A stretch of DNA of 64,000 nucleotides from Liolophura sinensis (lineage: Eukaryota > Mollusca > Polyplacophora > Chitonida > Chitonidae), in assembly GCF_032854445.1 (NCBI RefSeq), contig NW_027017954.1, positions 558,001 through 622,000 on the forward strand, written 5' to 3'. Positions within the stretch are counted from its first letter, which is position 1; each line of letters starts with the position of its first letter. The notes beneath the pieces were generated by a model. That model saw only the letters and a list, made by a program, of their open reading frames with translations. It was not told where the DNA came from and made no database searches. The position numbers and the translations under genes were made by a program. Of the stretch, positions 60,501 through 64,000 are shown in pieces.

Positions 60501-63153
60501 GTTTTTACCGATATGGATAAAATGTCTTGGAGAGAGTACACCAAGTTACAGGTCAGTCTCAAGTTTCAGGGGTTTCGTCCGTTTTCTACAACATTATGGC
60601 AGTTCCCTTGTGGACTTTGTGGACATAAATATAGCTATCTAACACTTAAAAAACACGTTCATGTTTTGTAGAAGCAATACTTCCAGAATTCTTGTTTTCC
60701 ATCACTACTTCCATTTTTATTTTTTTTCAGATGACCACTCTCGTGTTGTCTTGAGACTCCATGGACCCAATGACAAATCGGATTACATAAACGCCTGTTA
60801 CATTGACGTAAGATTTAGTACTAGTCGCATTAACATATATCCTTTTGTCTTAATGTTATGCCTTACTTTCATCTGTTCTTATTTACGCCTACCGTCTTGG
60901 TAACAATATATCTATAGCCTACGTTGTCTTAGTCTGTACCTAACGCTATAAACACTTAAACGTCTTAACACCAGCTAAATTTCTATTCAGCTAATTTAAT
61001 ATCGAAGGTTTAGATATAAATATGGTAGATTCCGTCTATACACACCACGGGTGCTGAGACAAAAACTATACTGTCTGAAAGAAACTGTCAAAAGAAGTAA
61101 GAGTCAGTGGTAGTATTAGTGGAAATTGTATCTAAAATATCCTCACTCCTTTTTATTTAGATTTGTTCACTGGATTGGACAGAGGCAAATGTTCTGATAG
61201 TATGTTGAACGTCGTGAATCCTATTGATAATGCTTAAAGTCCCGTCATTGTGACATTTTTCTGGCCAGGATTCAAGCAGTCAAGGAGTTTGTTTTTGTTT
61301 TTTTTTTCTTTTGGCTTTCTGTCACGCCCAGACAAACAATACAATCAGTACAATTCAGAAGAAGCTTGTTTAGCTCTAATTATAAAAGATATTGAAATAT
61401 TTTGGCGACATATATCACAATACATTCAAAATATTTCACTACTACATGCCACTCAATTAAAACTTAAATCTTAAAAAACAAGTAAAGGTTTTTCCATACA
61501 CATTTTTAGTCTAAACTGACATTCACTTCAGGTAAACGGTCCTTCCCCTTTCACTGTTGACGCATTACATTTCAGGGTTACAACCAGCCTAAGAAATTCA
61601 TCGCCTCTCAAGGTAAAGATCCCCTTTTTCACTCTTAATCTGACCATGTAAATCTTTACGTATAGTAGTATATAGTAGTATAGTATCTATACTCGTCATG
61701 TCCTTAGAAAAAGTGTGGACAATTCACAAGGGTTGGATGAGCTACACAGTAACAACTGTGGTATATCCAGGATGGACAAAATTCTCCTTGTCAACCCCTC
61801 AATGCTCTCTGCCCTTTACTCCTTGAAGAATTCATGCACAGGGCTGAGCGCCGAAAGGTTAGAGCACAAGAAGACAAAATGTATGTATACACACCTAATG
61901 ACTCCTCGTCGTCATATAACTGAAAAATTATTAAGTGCGATGTTAAACCTCAAGCATACATATTTACATATAAAATTGTAAAATTATTTTGATTAATGTT
62001 AAAAATTATGGTGATGAGAAAAAAACCATTTGCACACAAATGAAAAAAACTAACGATCTTCCTGTTCGAAATAAAGTGTCTCAGCTAGTCACGGTGCCAC
62101 GTTCAACATATTTTATGCAGTCGTATTTATTAGGTCAGTATCAGTATTAAAGTAGGATCTTCCAAATAAAAAGATAACGATTTTAATTGCCATAAAGAAA
62201 GTCGTGCCTCATAAATGATATGGTGTAATGTTTTACCTGATACTCACCCACGTGATCTTGCGCTGTTCACGTTTACATGTATCTCCTCAGGGCCTACCGA
62301 TCTCATCTTAAACGACTTCATGCGCATGCTCTGGGAACAGAACGTGGGTAAAATTGTCATGGTGACAAATCTGACCGAAGCAACTAAGGTATTTCTTATA
62401 GCATATTCCATTGTGCATGTACTGCTCTTAAGACAAAAACAAATGCCTGTGTTTCAAATAGTTCTTAGATAAGGTATTCTATCAGCCCATTGGTATGAGC
62501 TGCGTCACTCCTGATTCAGGCCATACCTACATCAAAGGTAACATAACTTGAAATATATGGATCACAACTTCTATATATTGAGTGAGCCACGTTTCGGTAT
62601 AGGGACTAATACTCTTATCAAGCATAATGACCGGCATTAGTACCTATACCAAAATGTTGCTCACTGAATAGGCAGAAGTTGTGATCCATATATTTGTTAT
62701 GTTATCCAGTTCAACTTCTAAATGCCATTGAATGAAGTCTTAAATCAAAGGTGACGTCGTTTTCACATAAGTATTTGAACATCTAGTTGATAATATTGGA
62801 ATAACGAATTGGCTTTAACAATGAAATCAAGTCAAATGATAAGCAAACTTCAATGGGAGTCTTCTTTCGTTGTCCTTACTATTTTGGGTGGGTTGAGTTA
62901 AGGAATAATTAAAATTGTATAATGAATTCAAAGTATGCACCAATGATGTCTGCAATTTGCAAAGAGGGTATTTTCCAGTACGTTGTGCCTCAGTCCACAT
63001 GTCCTCCGTCATTGGTTTGCGTTTTAGATGAAGTGCAAACAGTACTGGCCGAGCGAAGGCTGTTCGCGGTTTGGTGTCATTGAGGTTACCCTGCTTGACG
63101 AGGAGATATATGCGAATTACGCAATTAGAACACTGGAGCTAAGTCACACAAAG
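24451..63153 (+). CDS. gene 3: EGF/F-type-lectin receptor tyrosine phosphatase (5' and middle part)
   Basis: Proposed exons, all in compatible phase apart from the uncertain one at 46003: 24451-24505, 35912-36046, 36410-36625, 37504-37710, 38663-38758, 40917-41066, 42795-42941, 44098-44244, 44946-45092, (46003-46235), 47622-47780, 54657-54815, 56024-56155, 56726-56825, 58565-58668, 59017-59171, 59579-59666, 60731-60807, 61576-61612, 62291-62388, 63028-63153. Product order: signal peptide, EGF-like, FTP/F-type lectin domain, eight to nine EGF-like modules, one membrane helix, acidic juxtamembrane segment, PTP D1 to just past KCKQYWP. The extracellular exons are all phase 1-1, which permits shuffling and duplication. 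The rest of D1 and any D2 lie right of the window. It presumably binds glycans or cell-surface ligands outside and dephosphorylates tyrosines inside. It is a tandem paralogue of the gene at 353-13222. Confidence 0.8.
24738..24840 (-). mobile_element. SINE family A, 3' half
   Basis: TTATTTATTTGATTGGTGTT to a G-rich body. The same insertion is present in duplication copy 2 (28165-28265), so it predates the duplication. Confidence 0.75.
25775..25895 (+). mobile_element. SINE family A, internally deleted
   Basis: Has the head region AAGAGCCTCTCACCAGTGCG and body CGTACGTGGGAAGGTCTCTC, then jumps to CATCGATCAAATAAAT. Confidence 0.65.
25960..26005 (+). repeat. (TG)n then poly-G simple repeat
   Basis: TGTGTG run followed by a run of about 18 G interrupted once. 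The equivalent site in duplication copy 2 (30000) also has a G run. Confidence 0.9.
28165..28265 (-). mobile_element. SINE family A, 3' half, in duplication copy 2
   Basis: Paralogous to 24738-24840, more diverged (TTTATTTTTTTGGTTGTTGT). Confidence 0.7.
29680..29898 (+). mobile_element. SINE family A, near full length
   Basis: GTCACTAATGAGCCCTTTTC head region, TACGTGGAAACGTTTCTTAG body, and GTATTCTTGAGTACGGCGTA with CAAATAAATAAAT at the end. Corresponds to the shorter copy at 25775-25895. Confidence 0.75.
30785..30976 (+). repeat. 48 bp tandem repeat, four copies
   Basis: Units of CTCTGGTTTTACTCTCTATG, then CTGTACGTCTATCACATAGTCGTCGCTG. 48 is a multiple of three, so one frame stays open and reads ALVLLSMLYVYHIVVA repeatedly. 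Single diverged units also occur at about 34630 and 40665, so this is a dispersed repeat and not a gene. Confidence 0.85.
31655..32350 (+). repeat. minisatellite, about 21 bp unit
   Basis: About 30 imperfect units of GTAATAGTTACCCAACCCAC, with variants reading AATCGTTATCACAACCCAC. Lies in the long proposed first intron of gene 3. Confidence 0.92.
32351..33789. other. proposed intron, nothing recognised
   Basis: No exon supported. A short array of CTAATTGTGTTCTGCTAATT type occurs at about 33238-33288. Confidence 0.5.
33790..33995 (-). mobile_element. SINE family A, near full length
   Basis: TTTATTTGATTTTACGCTGT, ACTCAAGAATATTTCACTTA, then GCCAGCATGAGCTGGACTTG. The front end has a duplicated TTTTTCATTTATTTGA. 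Confidence 0.75.
33996..35254. other. proposed intron with dispersed repeat pieces
   Basis: About 34590-34850 repeats segments seen at 22230, 30785-31020 and 40640 (CCAACTATCACAATGTC; CTGGTTTCACTCTCTACGTT). No coding exon supported. Confidence 0.5.
35255..35400 (+). mobile_element. SINE family A, 3' half
   Basis: CCAGTCGTACGTTGAAGGAC to GTGCGGTGTAAACACCAATG and AAATAAATAAATAAAT. Confidence 0.7.
35725..35800 (+). repeat. remnant matching the junction of duplication copies 1 and 2
   Basis: GTGTTCGAGACAATGTGAAT plus TATCGCCAAA also occurs at 27610-27640, suggesting a third, mostly lost copy of the 3.8 kb unit. Confidence 0.6.
35912..36046 (+). CDS. gene 3 exon: first EGF-like module
   Basis: Acceptor TAGTTTCAG, donor GTAAGT, phase 1-1. 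Encodes VCPGSTYGPDCKYDCHCNT, with the C-x-x-G-x-YG-x-x-C spacing of MEGF/SREC modules, ending GWDGPTCQR. Confidence 0.9.
36280..36335 (-). mobile_element. SINE family A end fragment
   Basis: GTATTTATTTATTTCAGTGG then TGTTTTATTTCATTTTTACGACGGC. Confidence 0.45.
36410..36625 (+). CDS. gene 3 exon: FTP/F-type lectin domain, N-terminal half
   Basis: Acceptor TGCTTATAG, donor GTAAGT, phase 1-1. Starts NVALGKPTHQSSDYR, the classic opening of fucolectin/tachylectin-4/pentraxin (FTP) and discoidin-like domains. It continues ELAVDGI, then ASWRVTLNAVYWINNFTIYN before REEG. The fold binds fucosylated glycans in known lectins. The CTHT segment sits where the sugar-binding His is expected. Confidence 0.9.
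37160..37275 (+). mobile_element. SINE family A, 3' half
   Basis: GGTCGGTGGTTTCTCCCGGG, CAATCGGTTTTCCTCCACCC and a TAAATCAATAAAT end, between the two lectin exons. Confidence 0.65.
37504..37710 (+). CDS. gene 3 exon: FTP/F-type lectin domain, C-terminal half
   Basis: Acceptor TTCTTTACAG, donor GTACGT, phase 1-1. Encodes YRLSGFTLYVGNNSHDYKTC through GPVSGDTVRITSRPG to LTLCEVLIYG, the conserved end of the FTP domain. A Thr/Pro-rich loop (TTPNTTTPGP) sits between the two cysteines. Confidence 0.9.
37975..38285 (-). mobile_element. SINE family B, diverged
   Basis: TTAACAATTTTTCAGTCATA and TACCATGCCGAAGACAAC match the reversed tail and body. Confidence 0.6.
38663..38758 (+). CDS. gene 3 exon: short EGF-like module
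   Basis: Acceptor CCTGACAG, donor GTAAAG, phase 1-1, 96 bp. Encodes CSAGWYGEMCGRQCNTTTAC then SKCDITGTRC. Shorter than the other modules, so it lacks the last disulphide loop. Confidence 0.85.
38759..40916. other. gene 3 intron
   Basis: No exon seen. Contains the SINE A fragment at 39975-40120 and a diverged copy of the dispersed CTTTGGTTTTACTCTCCATT unit at about 40665. Confidence 0.55.
39975..40120 (+). mobile_element. SINE family A, 3' half
   Basis: GATGATCGTGGGTTTCCCCT, then GTATTCTTGAGTACAGTGTG and a short AATAAAT end. Confidence 0.7.
40917..41066 (+). CDS. gene 3 exon: EGF-like module; donor seeds a tandem array
   Basis: Acceptor CTTTCGCAG, donor GTAAGT, phase 1-1. Encodes CVDGRWKEHCQNRCGHCWAD then KCDKVTGEC and CDAGFMRNKCW. 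It is the intact relative of the broken exon at 18126-18277. Its last 35-40 bases recur in the intron that follows. Confidence 0.9.
41031..41312 (+). repeat. short tandem array seeded by the exon end, about 77 bp unit
   Basis: Unit 1 is the exon end plus donor plus about 40 intron bases (GATGCTGGCTTCATGCGCAA ... GTAAGTGTGTAGAATTCAGT). Diverged units follow at about 41109-41190 and 41245-41312 (GATGCTGGCTACATATGTAG ... GTAAGTGTGTAGGATTTAGT), with a partial one between them. The paralogous exon at 18126-18277 has only unit 1. Confidence 0.85.
41313..42794. other. gene 3 intron, nothing recognised
   Basis: No exon or known repeat seen. Acceptor for the next exon is an atypical TTGCGACAAG. Confidence 0.5.
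42795..42941 (+). CDS. gene 3 exon: EGF-like module, triplet copy 1
   Basis: Phase 1-1, 147 bp, donor GTCAGT. Encodes CDAGTYGHDCNETCGSCASG then PSSCNTTSGHC and CMPGYSGLKC. Nearly identical to the exons at 44098 and 44946. Confidence 0.9.
43795..43965 (+). mobile_element. SINE family A, 3' two thirds
   Basis: TTCCTCTCCGGCCGTACGTG, then CACCAGTCAAATAAATAAAT. Paralogous to 44653-44815 but longer at the 5' side. Confidence 0.8.
44098..44244 (+). CDS. gene 3 exon: EGF-like module, triplet copy 2
   Basis: Acceptor TGAATTAAG, donor GTGAGT, phase 1-1. Encodes CEAGKYGSDCNETCGSCASG then SDSCNTTSGHCQGEPRC and GYSGLKC. Confidence 0.92.
44653..44815 (+). mobile_element. SINE family A, 3' two thirds
   Basis: GGCCGTACGTGGGAAGAATT to CACCAATCAGATAAATAAAT. 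Sits at the same relative place as the copy at 43795. Confidence 0.8.
44946..45092 (+). CDS. gene 3 exon: EGF-like module, triplet copy 3
   Basis: Acceptor TGAATTAAG, donor GTGAGA, phase 1-1. Encodes CGAGKYGPDCNETCGSCASG then SDSCNTTSGHCQGEPRC and GHSGLKC. Confidence 0.92.
46003..46235 (+). CDS. gene 3 exon with missing donor: EGF-like module, reads to a stop
   Basis: Acceptor CATCTTCAG, phase 1 start. Encodes CDNGTYELNCSETCGSCVEG then PSACNTSSGLC and CMPGYSKEKCD. In sister exons the donor follows at the next codon. Here the sequence is GATACTTTTTTG with no GT in phase 1, and the frame runs 28 more codons to TAA at 46233-46235. Either the exon is skipped, or it ends a truncated, possibly secreted, product. 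Confidence 0.65.
46262..46478 (-). mobile_element. SINE family A, near full length (segment A)
   Basis: ACGCTGTACTCAAGAATATT, GATGCTGGCAGACCTTCCCA, AGCATGAGCTGGACTTGAAC. The orthologous insertion in segment B is at 53005-53218. Confidence 0.85.
46763..46842 (+). mobile_element. SINE family B tail, only in segment A
   Basis: GTCGTCATATGACTGAAAAA then CACTCACTC repeats, inserted between CACCTG and a repeated CACCTG. Segment B has the empty site near 53508, so CACCTG may be the target duplication. Confidence 0.8.
47622..47780 (+). CDS. gene 3 exon: EGF-like module (segment A copy)
   Basis: Acceptor TTGGTTTCAG, donor GTGAGT, phase 1-1. Encodes CANGFWGGDCALECGNCYNG then SVCNKTSGECP and CAPGYVYTDITC. 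Differs from the segment B copy by Lys-Thr versus Lys-Met in NK(T/M)SG. Confidence 0.92.
48194..48948 (-). mobile_element. 3' LTR of Ty3/gypsy (Gmr1-like) retrotransposon
   Basis: In element orientation it starts TGTTATGTGC and ends GGTTGTAACA, 755 bp with TGTTA/TAACA termini. The left edge is fixed by where segment A stops matching segment B. The inner edge is preceded, in element orientation, by a purine-rich GAAGGGTGGGTG that fits a polypurine tract. Confidence 0.8.
49086..49689 (-). pseudogene. RT remnant fused to RNase H
   Basis: After the integrase there is a linker and HLFPDVPTRTDVVSYDV, which is how the RT region opens. It passes within a few residues into AIGAVLLQED ... RECLSVILALQHFEVYV, the start of RNase H. 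So almost the whole RT (several hundred residues) is missing. After one frameshift near 49260, RNase H continues (PLVFLQKVKGKNQRLLRW) to a stop at 49086-49088. Confidence 0.75.
49690..50996 (-). pseudogene. integrase with GPY/F module, frameshifted
   Basis: HHCC zinc-binding part (HEIPIAGHLG ... CHTC), then the core: first Asp in LIDCVGPLP, second Asp in a SDQGSNF motif, and the Glu in an ESQGAIER motif. The core frame breaks in a run of T/A at about 50378, and another stop precedes 50196. The C-terminal part contains VRYFGPYVV and LCHINMLKPY, the GPY/F module. In this family it is followed by the RT region instead of the LTR. Confidence 0.8.
51014..51700 (-). pseudogene. retroviral-type aspartic protease region, broken
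   Basis: The frame from about 51694 overlaps the gag end in another register, so a frameshift is needed. It carries VLRDIGASQSLLLQ, where the usual D-(T/S)-G-A catalytic triad reads D-I-G-A. Two consecutive stop codons occur at about 51356-51361, after which the same frame continues (PLHKAYLSSD ... LLLGNDLAGDKV, the typical end of the protease fold). Confidence 0.7.
51610..52830 (-). pseudogene. gag-like ORF of the retrotransposon
   Basis: From the ATG at 52828-52830. First about 130 residues are a charged repeat of the type KEKENERLFKEKEDERLFKE, predicted coiled coil. Then a capsid region containing PEAYRQKFRNFEKRDQTYIE and LKQIILIEDFKRCIN, which resembles the SCAN fold; SCAN domains are thought to derive from Gmr1-like gag. 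The end has one zinc knuckle CNFCRKPGHVISNC (CX2CX4HX4C). The open frame also extends upstream into antisense host exon sequence, so the true gag start is lost and this ATG lies exactly at the junction. The end of the ORF is out of frame with protease. Confidence 0.75.
52831..52912 (+). pseudogene. 5'-truncated copy of EGF exon 46003-46235
   Basis: Retains CTGTCCGCGCAGAGAAAATC and CATGCCGGGATACTCGAAAG but lacks the first two thirds of the module and the acceptor. No donor either. Confidence 0.9.
53005..53218 (-). mobile_element. SINE family A, near full length (segment B)
   Basis: Same insertion as 46262-46478, with one fewer G in the G run. Confidence 0.85.
53608..53972 (-). mobile_element. 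SINE family B, full length, only in segment B
   Basis: Tail TTTAACGTCGTACTCAACAA, body, and reversed head GACTCGATCAAGGATTGATC followed by CTACCAACTGTGCTATCC. Flanked by GAAAATAATG / GAAAATAATG, a likely 10 bp target duplication. Confidence 0.88.
54657..54815 (+). CDS. gene 3 exon: EGF-like module (segment B copy)
   Basis: Acceptor TTGGTTTCAG, donor GTGAGT, phase 1-1. Same module as 47622-47780 with one Thr-to-Met change (SVCNKMSGECP). Whether both copies exist in one haplotype is open. Confidence 0.88.
55555..55925. mobile_element. palindromic MITE, family M2
   Basis: Opposite orientation to the copy at 16010-16375. Ends AGGTTAGGAACTCTGACATC and ACGTCAGAGTTCCTAGATAC are inverted repeats. 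The open frame inside it is incidental. Confidence 0.7.
56024..56155 (+). CDS. gene 3 exon: last EGF-like module before the membrane
   Basis: Acceptor CACTCCCCTAG, donor GTACAT, phase 1-1. Encodes CESGSWGDNCSQQCNQGCGT then RCNITNGLC and CPDGFVDDSC. Confidence 0.9.
56172..56265 (-). mobile_element. SINE family A, 3' end
   Basis: TTTATTTATTTAATTGATGT, then CGCCGTACCCACGAATATTT. Confidence 0.7.
56338..56456 (+). repeat. poly-G and poly-T/poly-G simple repeats
   Basis: G run at 56339-56351, then a run of about 18 T directly followed by about 17 G at 56421-56456. Such runs are error-prone in assemblies. Confidence 0.9.
56455..56692 (+). mobile_element. SINE family A, near full length
   Basis: Head GGCTCTGTGGCTCATTTGCT with AGCTCAAGTCCAGCTCATGC (B-box region), ending AACACCAATCAAATAAATAA. 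Confidence 0.88.
56726..56825 (+). CDS. gene 3 exon: transmembrane segment
   Basis: Acceptor TCATTACAG, donor GTAACT, phase 1 in and phase 2 out. After VPISNMMVGRVTGSV comes TGVLVACTIVVAVIIIY, the single membrane helix, followed by basic residues in the next exon. Confidence 0.9.
56932..56975 (+). mobile_element. SINE family B fragment
   Basis: GGTTGACCCAGTGTCAGTAT then AATGTGATTGGG, matching the middle of the family only. Confidence 0.4.
57545..57738. mobile_element. probable palindromic MITE, family M1, diverged
   Basis: AAGCGATTTATGTAGACTTT near the left and AAGATAGCTTGGTAATTCTG with GGGGCCAGC at the right resemble the M1 ends. Confidence 0.45.
57897..57920 (+). repeat. poly-C run
   Basis: About 20 C in a row, a simple repeat in the intron between the TM exon and the juxtamembrane exon. 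Confidence 0.95.
57998..58564. mobile_element. MITE with TIRs, ending at a gene 3 splice acceptor
   Basis: Left end TTTAAAGGAGAAGAAAACTT and right end AAATTTTCTTCTCCTTTGAT are inverted repeats of about 24 bp. Interior about 520 bp without coding capacity. The right TIR is the pyrimidine tract of the acceptor at 58564. Confidence 0.7.
58565..58668 (+). CDS. gene 3 exon: juxtamembrane segment
   Basis: Acceptor TTTGATGAG (58565) or GAGGAG three bases later; both keep frame. Donor GTAAGA. Encodes RRRHPSTSKSQAHVSLSVRT then MGDIQPDVEDQQSNI: a basic stop-transfer stretch and a Ser/Thr-rich, then acidic, segment. Confidence 0.85.
59017..59171 (+). CDS. gene 3 exon: acidic linker and first PTP helix
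   Basis: Acceptor AACTTTCAG, donor GTAAGC, phase 1 to 0. Encodes YEAEDPEAHIAPEDPEATTY then ENHLSTS and VEEFWDYIQEKMAANGF, the alpha-1 helix before PTP D1. Confidence 0.88.
59310..59430 (+). mobile_element. SINE family A, 3' end
   Basis: GCGGATGGTCGAGGAATTTA, CCCGGTTTCCTCCCAGCATT, then ACAAGTGAAACATTCTCTTG. Confidence 0.65.
59579..59666 (+). CDS. gene 3 exon: PTP D1 KNRY region
   Basis: Acceptor TTTGTTAG, donor GTAAGC. Encodes KFPAGLHAKAEVANLPYNKA then KSRYKNLVA, the motif that opens PTP domains. Confidence 0.9.
59667..60730. other. gene 3 intron, nothing recognised
   Basis: No exon or known repeat seen. Confidence 0.55.
60731..60807 (+). CDS. gene 3 exon: PTP D1 DHSRV and SDYINA
   Basis: Acceptor TTTTTTTCAG, donor GTAAGA. 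Encodes DHSRVVLRLHGPNDKSDYIN then ACYID, the substrate-recognition loop region of D1. Confidence 0.93.
61576..61612 (+). CDS. gene 3 exon: PTP D1 short exon GY-x-x-PKKFIASQ
   Basis: 37 bp micro-exon, acceptor TTACATTTCAG, donor GTAAAG. Encodes GYNQPKKFIASQ plus the first base of Gly. Confidence 0.92.
61613..62290. other. gene 3 intron with a SINE B tail
   Basis: Apart from the SINE tail at 61880-61968 nothing is recognised. Confidence 0.55.
61880..61968 (+). mobile_element. SINE family B tail
   Basis: TGACTCCTCGTCGTCATATA then ACTGAAAAATTATTAAGTGC. Confidence 0.7.
62291..62388 (+). CDS. gene 3 exon: PTP D1 DF-x-RM-x-WEQ and IVMVTNL
   Basis: Acceptor TCTCCTCAG, donor GTATTT. Encodes PTDLILNDFMRMLWEQNVGK then IVMVTNLTEATK, standard PTP core strands. 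Confidence 0.93.
62538..62711. repeat. inverted repeat (hairpin), arms about 72 bp
   Basis: ATATGGATCACAACTTCT on the left and AGAAGTTGTGATCCATAT on the right, with flanking GTAACATAAC and GTTATGTTAT, form a near-complete hairpin with a loop of about 25 bases. Probably a foldback or MITE remnant in the intron. Confidence 0.85.
63028..63153 (+). CDS. gene 3 exon: PTP D1 KCKQYWP; donor seeds a minisatellite
   Basis: Acceptor TGCGTTTTAG, donor GTAGGT, 42 codons, phase 0-0. Starts MKCKQYWPSEGCSRFGVIEV, with the intact QYWP motif, and ends AIRTLELSHTK. The last visible exon; the WPD loop and P-loop are right of the window. The exon's last 30 bases recur in the array that follows. Confidence 0.93.
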
Positions 63154-64000
63154 GTAGGTCTGATCAATGTCATTGGTACACTCACTGAACTACACAATTA
63201 GAACATTGGAGCGGAGTCACACTAAAAGAGATCCTATCGACATTATCGGTACACTCATTAAACTACACAATTAAAACACTGCAGCGGAGTCACACTAAGA
63301 GAGATCTGATCGACATAATCAGTACACTCATTAAACTACACAATTAGAACACTGGAGCGGAGTCACACTAAGAGAGATCTGATCGACATTATAGGTATAC
63401 TCATAGAACTACACAATTAGAACACTGGAGCGGAGGCACACTAAGAGAGATCTGATCGACATTACCGGTACACTCATTGAACTACACAATTAGAAGACTG
63501 CGGCTGACTCACATTGGAACTAGCTGTACACTTATAGAACTACGCAATTAGAGCGGCAAGGCTAAGCTGCACTCAGGTAGTTGTGATCGACACAGGGTTG
63601 TACACTTATAGAACGACACACTTAGAACACCGGTAGTGGCTCACACTGAGGTAAGTGGGATCGACAGTATCTGTACACTTGTAGACCTACGCAGTTAGAA
63701 CACCGAGGGAAGAAGGGGGAACCCACGTTAACACTAGCTGTACACTAATAGAACTACTCAATTAGAACGCTATAGCGGTGTCACACTAAGGTAGGTCTGA
63801 TCTACACAATTAGAGAATTAGAACAGTGGTGCTCAGTCACATCGACACTATAGGAGTACACTGACAGAACTGCACAATTAGAACACTGGTGCTGAGTCAC
63901 ACTAGGGCACATATAGGTCTGATCGACACTATCTGAACAATTAGAGTTAGAACAGTGGTGCGCAATCACATCGACACTATAATAGTACACTGACAGAGCT
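63122..64000 (+). repeat. minisatellite, about 73 bp unit, starting inside exon 63028-63153
   Basis: Unit: CTACACAATTAGAACACTGG, AGCGGAGTCACACTAAG, then a donor-like segment and GATCTGATCGACATTATCGG, TACACTCATTGAA. The first unit is the exon end (GCAATTAGAACACTGGAGCT) plus its GTAGGTCTGATC donor. About ten units to the window edge. A unit near 63786 restores CACACTAAGGTAGGTCTGAT exactly. Confidence 0.93.

Overview
The window is animal nuclear DNA, most likely from a mollusc (lophotrochozoan). It is intron-rich with GT-AG introns, carries dozens of copies of two tRNA-like SINE families of the kind I associate with bivalves and gastropods, and holds fragments of a tandem cluster of receptor-type protein tyrosine phosphatases (RPTPs) with MEGF/SREC-like EGF repeats. 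All recognised host genes are on the + strand. Exon boundaries were called by eye from splice consensus, reading phase and protein-family similarity. No transcript evidence was available.

Layout. (1) 353-13222: the last nine coding exons of an RPTP (end of catalytic domain D1, all of D2, stop codon). D2 looks like a pseudophosphatase. The intron after exon 5 holds a minisatellite of about 3.2 kb whose unit begins inside the exon and includes the 5' splice site. (2) 13223-18125: downstream sequence with a degraded tandem array, SINEs and a palindromic MITE. (3) 18126-20642: a decayed receptor gene with a stop-containing EGF exon, an intact transmembrane exon, a juxtamembrane exon and a tail exon (NPYENVYENEY) that has been tandemly duplicated. 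(4) 23.9-31.5 kb: a tandem duplication of about 3.8 kb. Only the first copy keeps a TATA box and a signal-peptide exon. (5) 24451 (or 35912) to 63153 and beyond the right edge: a second receptor gene encoding signal peptide, EGF, F-type-lectin/FTP domain, many EGF-like modules, a transmembrane segment, a juxtamembrane region and the first part of a PTP domain. Three of its EGF exons (42.8-45.1 kb) are recent tandem copies.

(6) 48194-52829 on the - strand: a Ty3/gypsy retrotransposon of the Gmr1 type, with integrase upstream of RNase H and a SCAN-like capsid. It has lost its reverse transcriptase by an internal deletion, carries frameshifts and stops, and has lost its 5' LTR. It lies between two near-identical copies of about 2.1-2.4 kb of gene sequence, which is either a recent tandem duplication or two haplotypes assembled in series.

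The most unusual observation is that at three exons (5145-5279, 40917-41066 and 63028-63153) the exon's 3' end, the GT donor and the first intron bases have been copied tandemly into the intron. This produces arrays of about 61, 77 and 73 bp units full of decoy 5' splice sites. A fourth case is the duplicated tail exon of the decayed gene. Together they suggest a locus-specific or lineage-specific route by which minisatellites are seeded at exon-intron boundaries.
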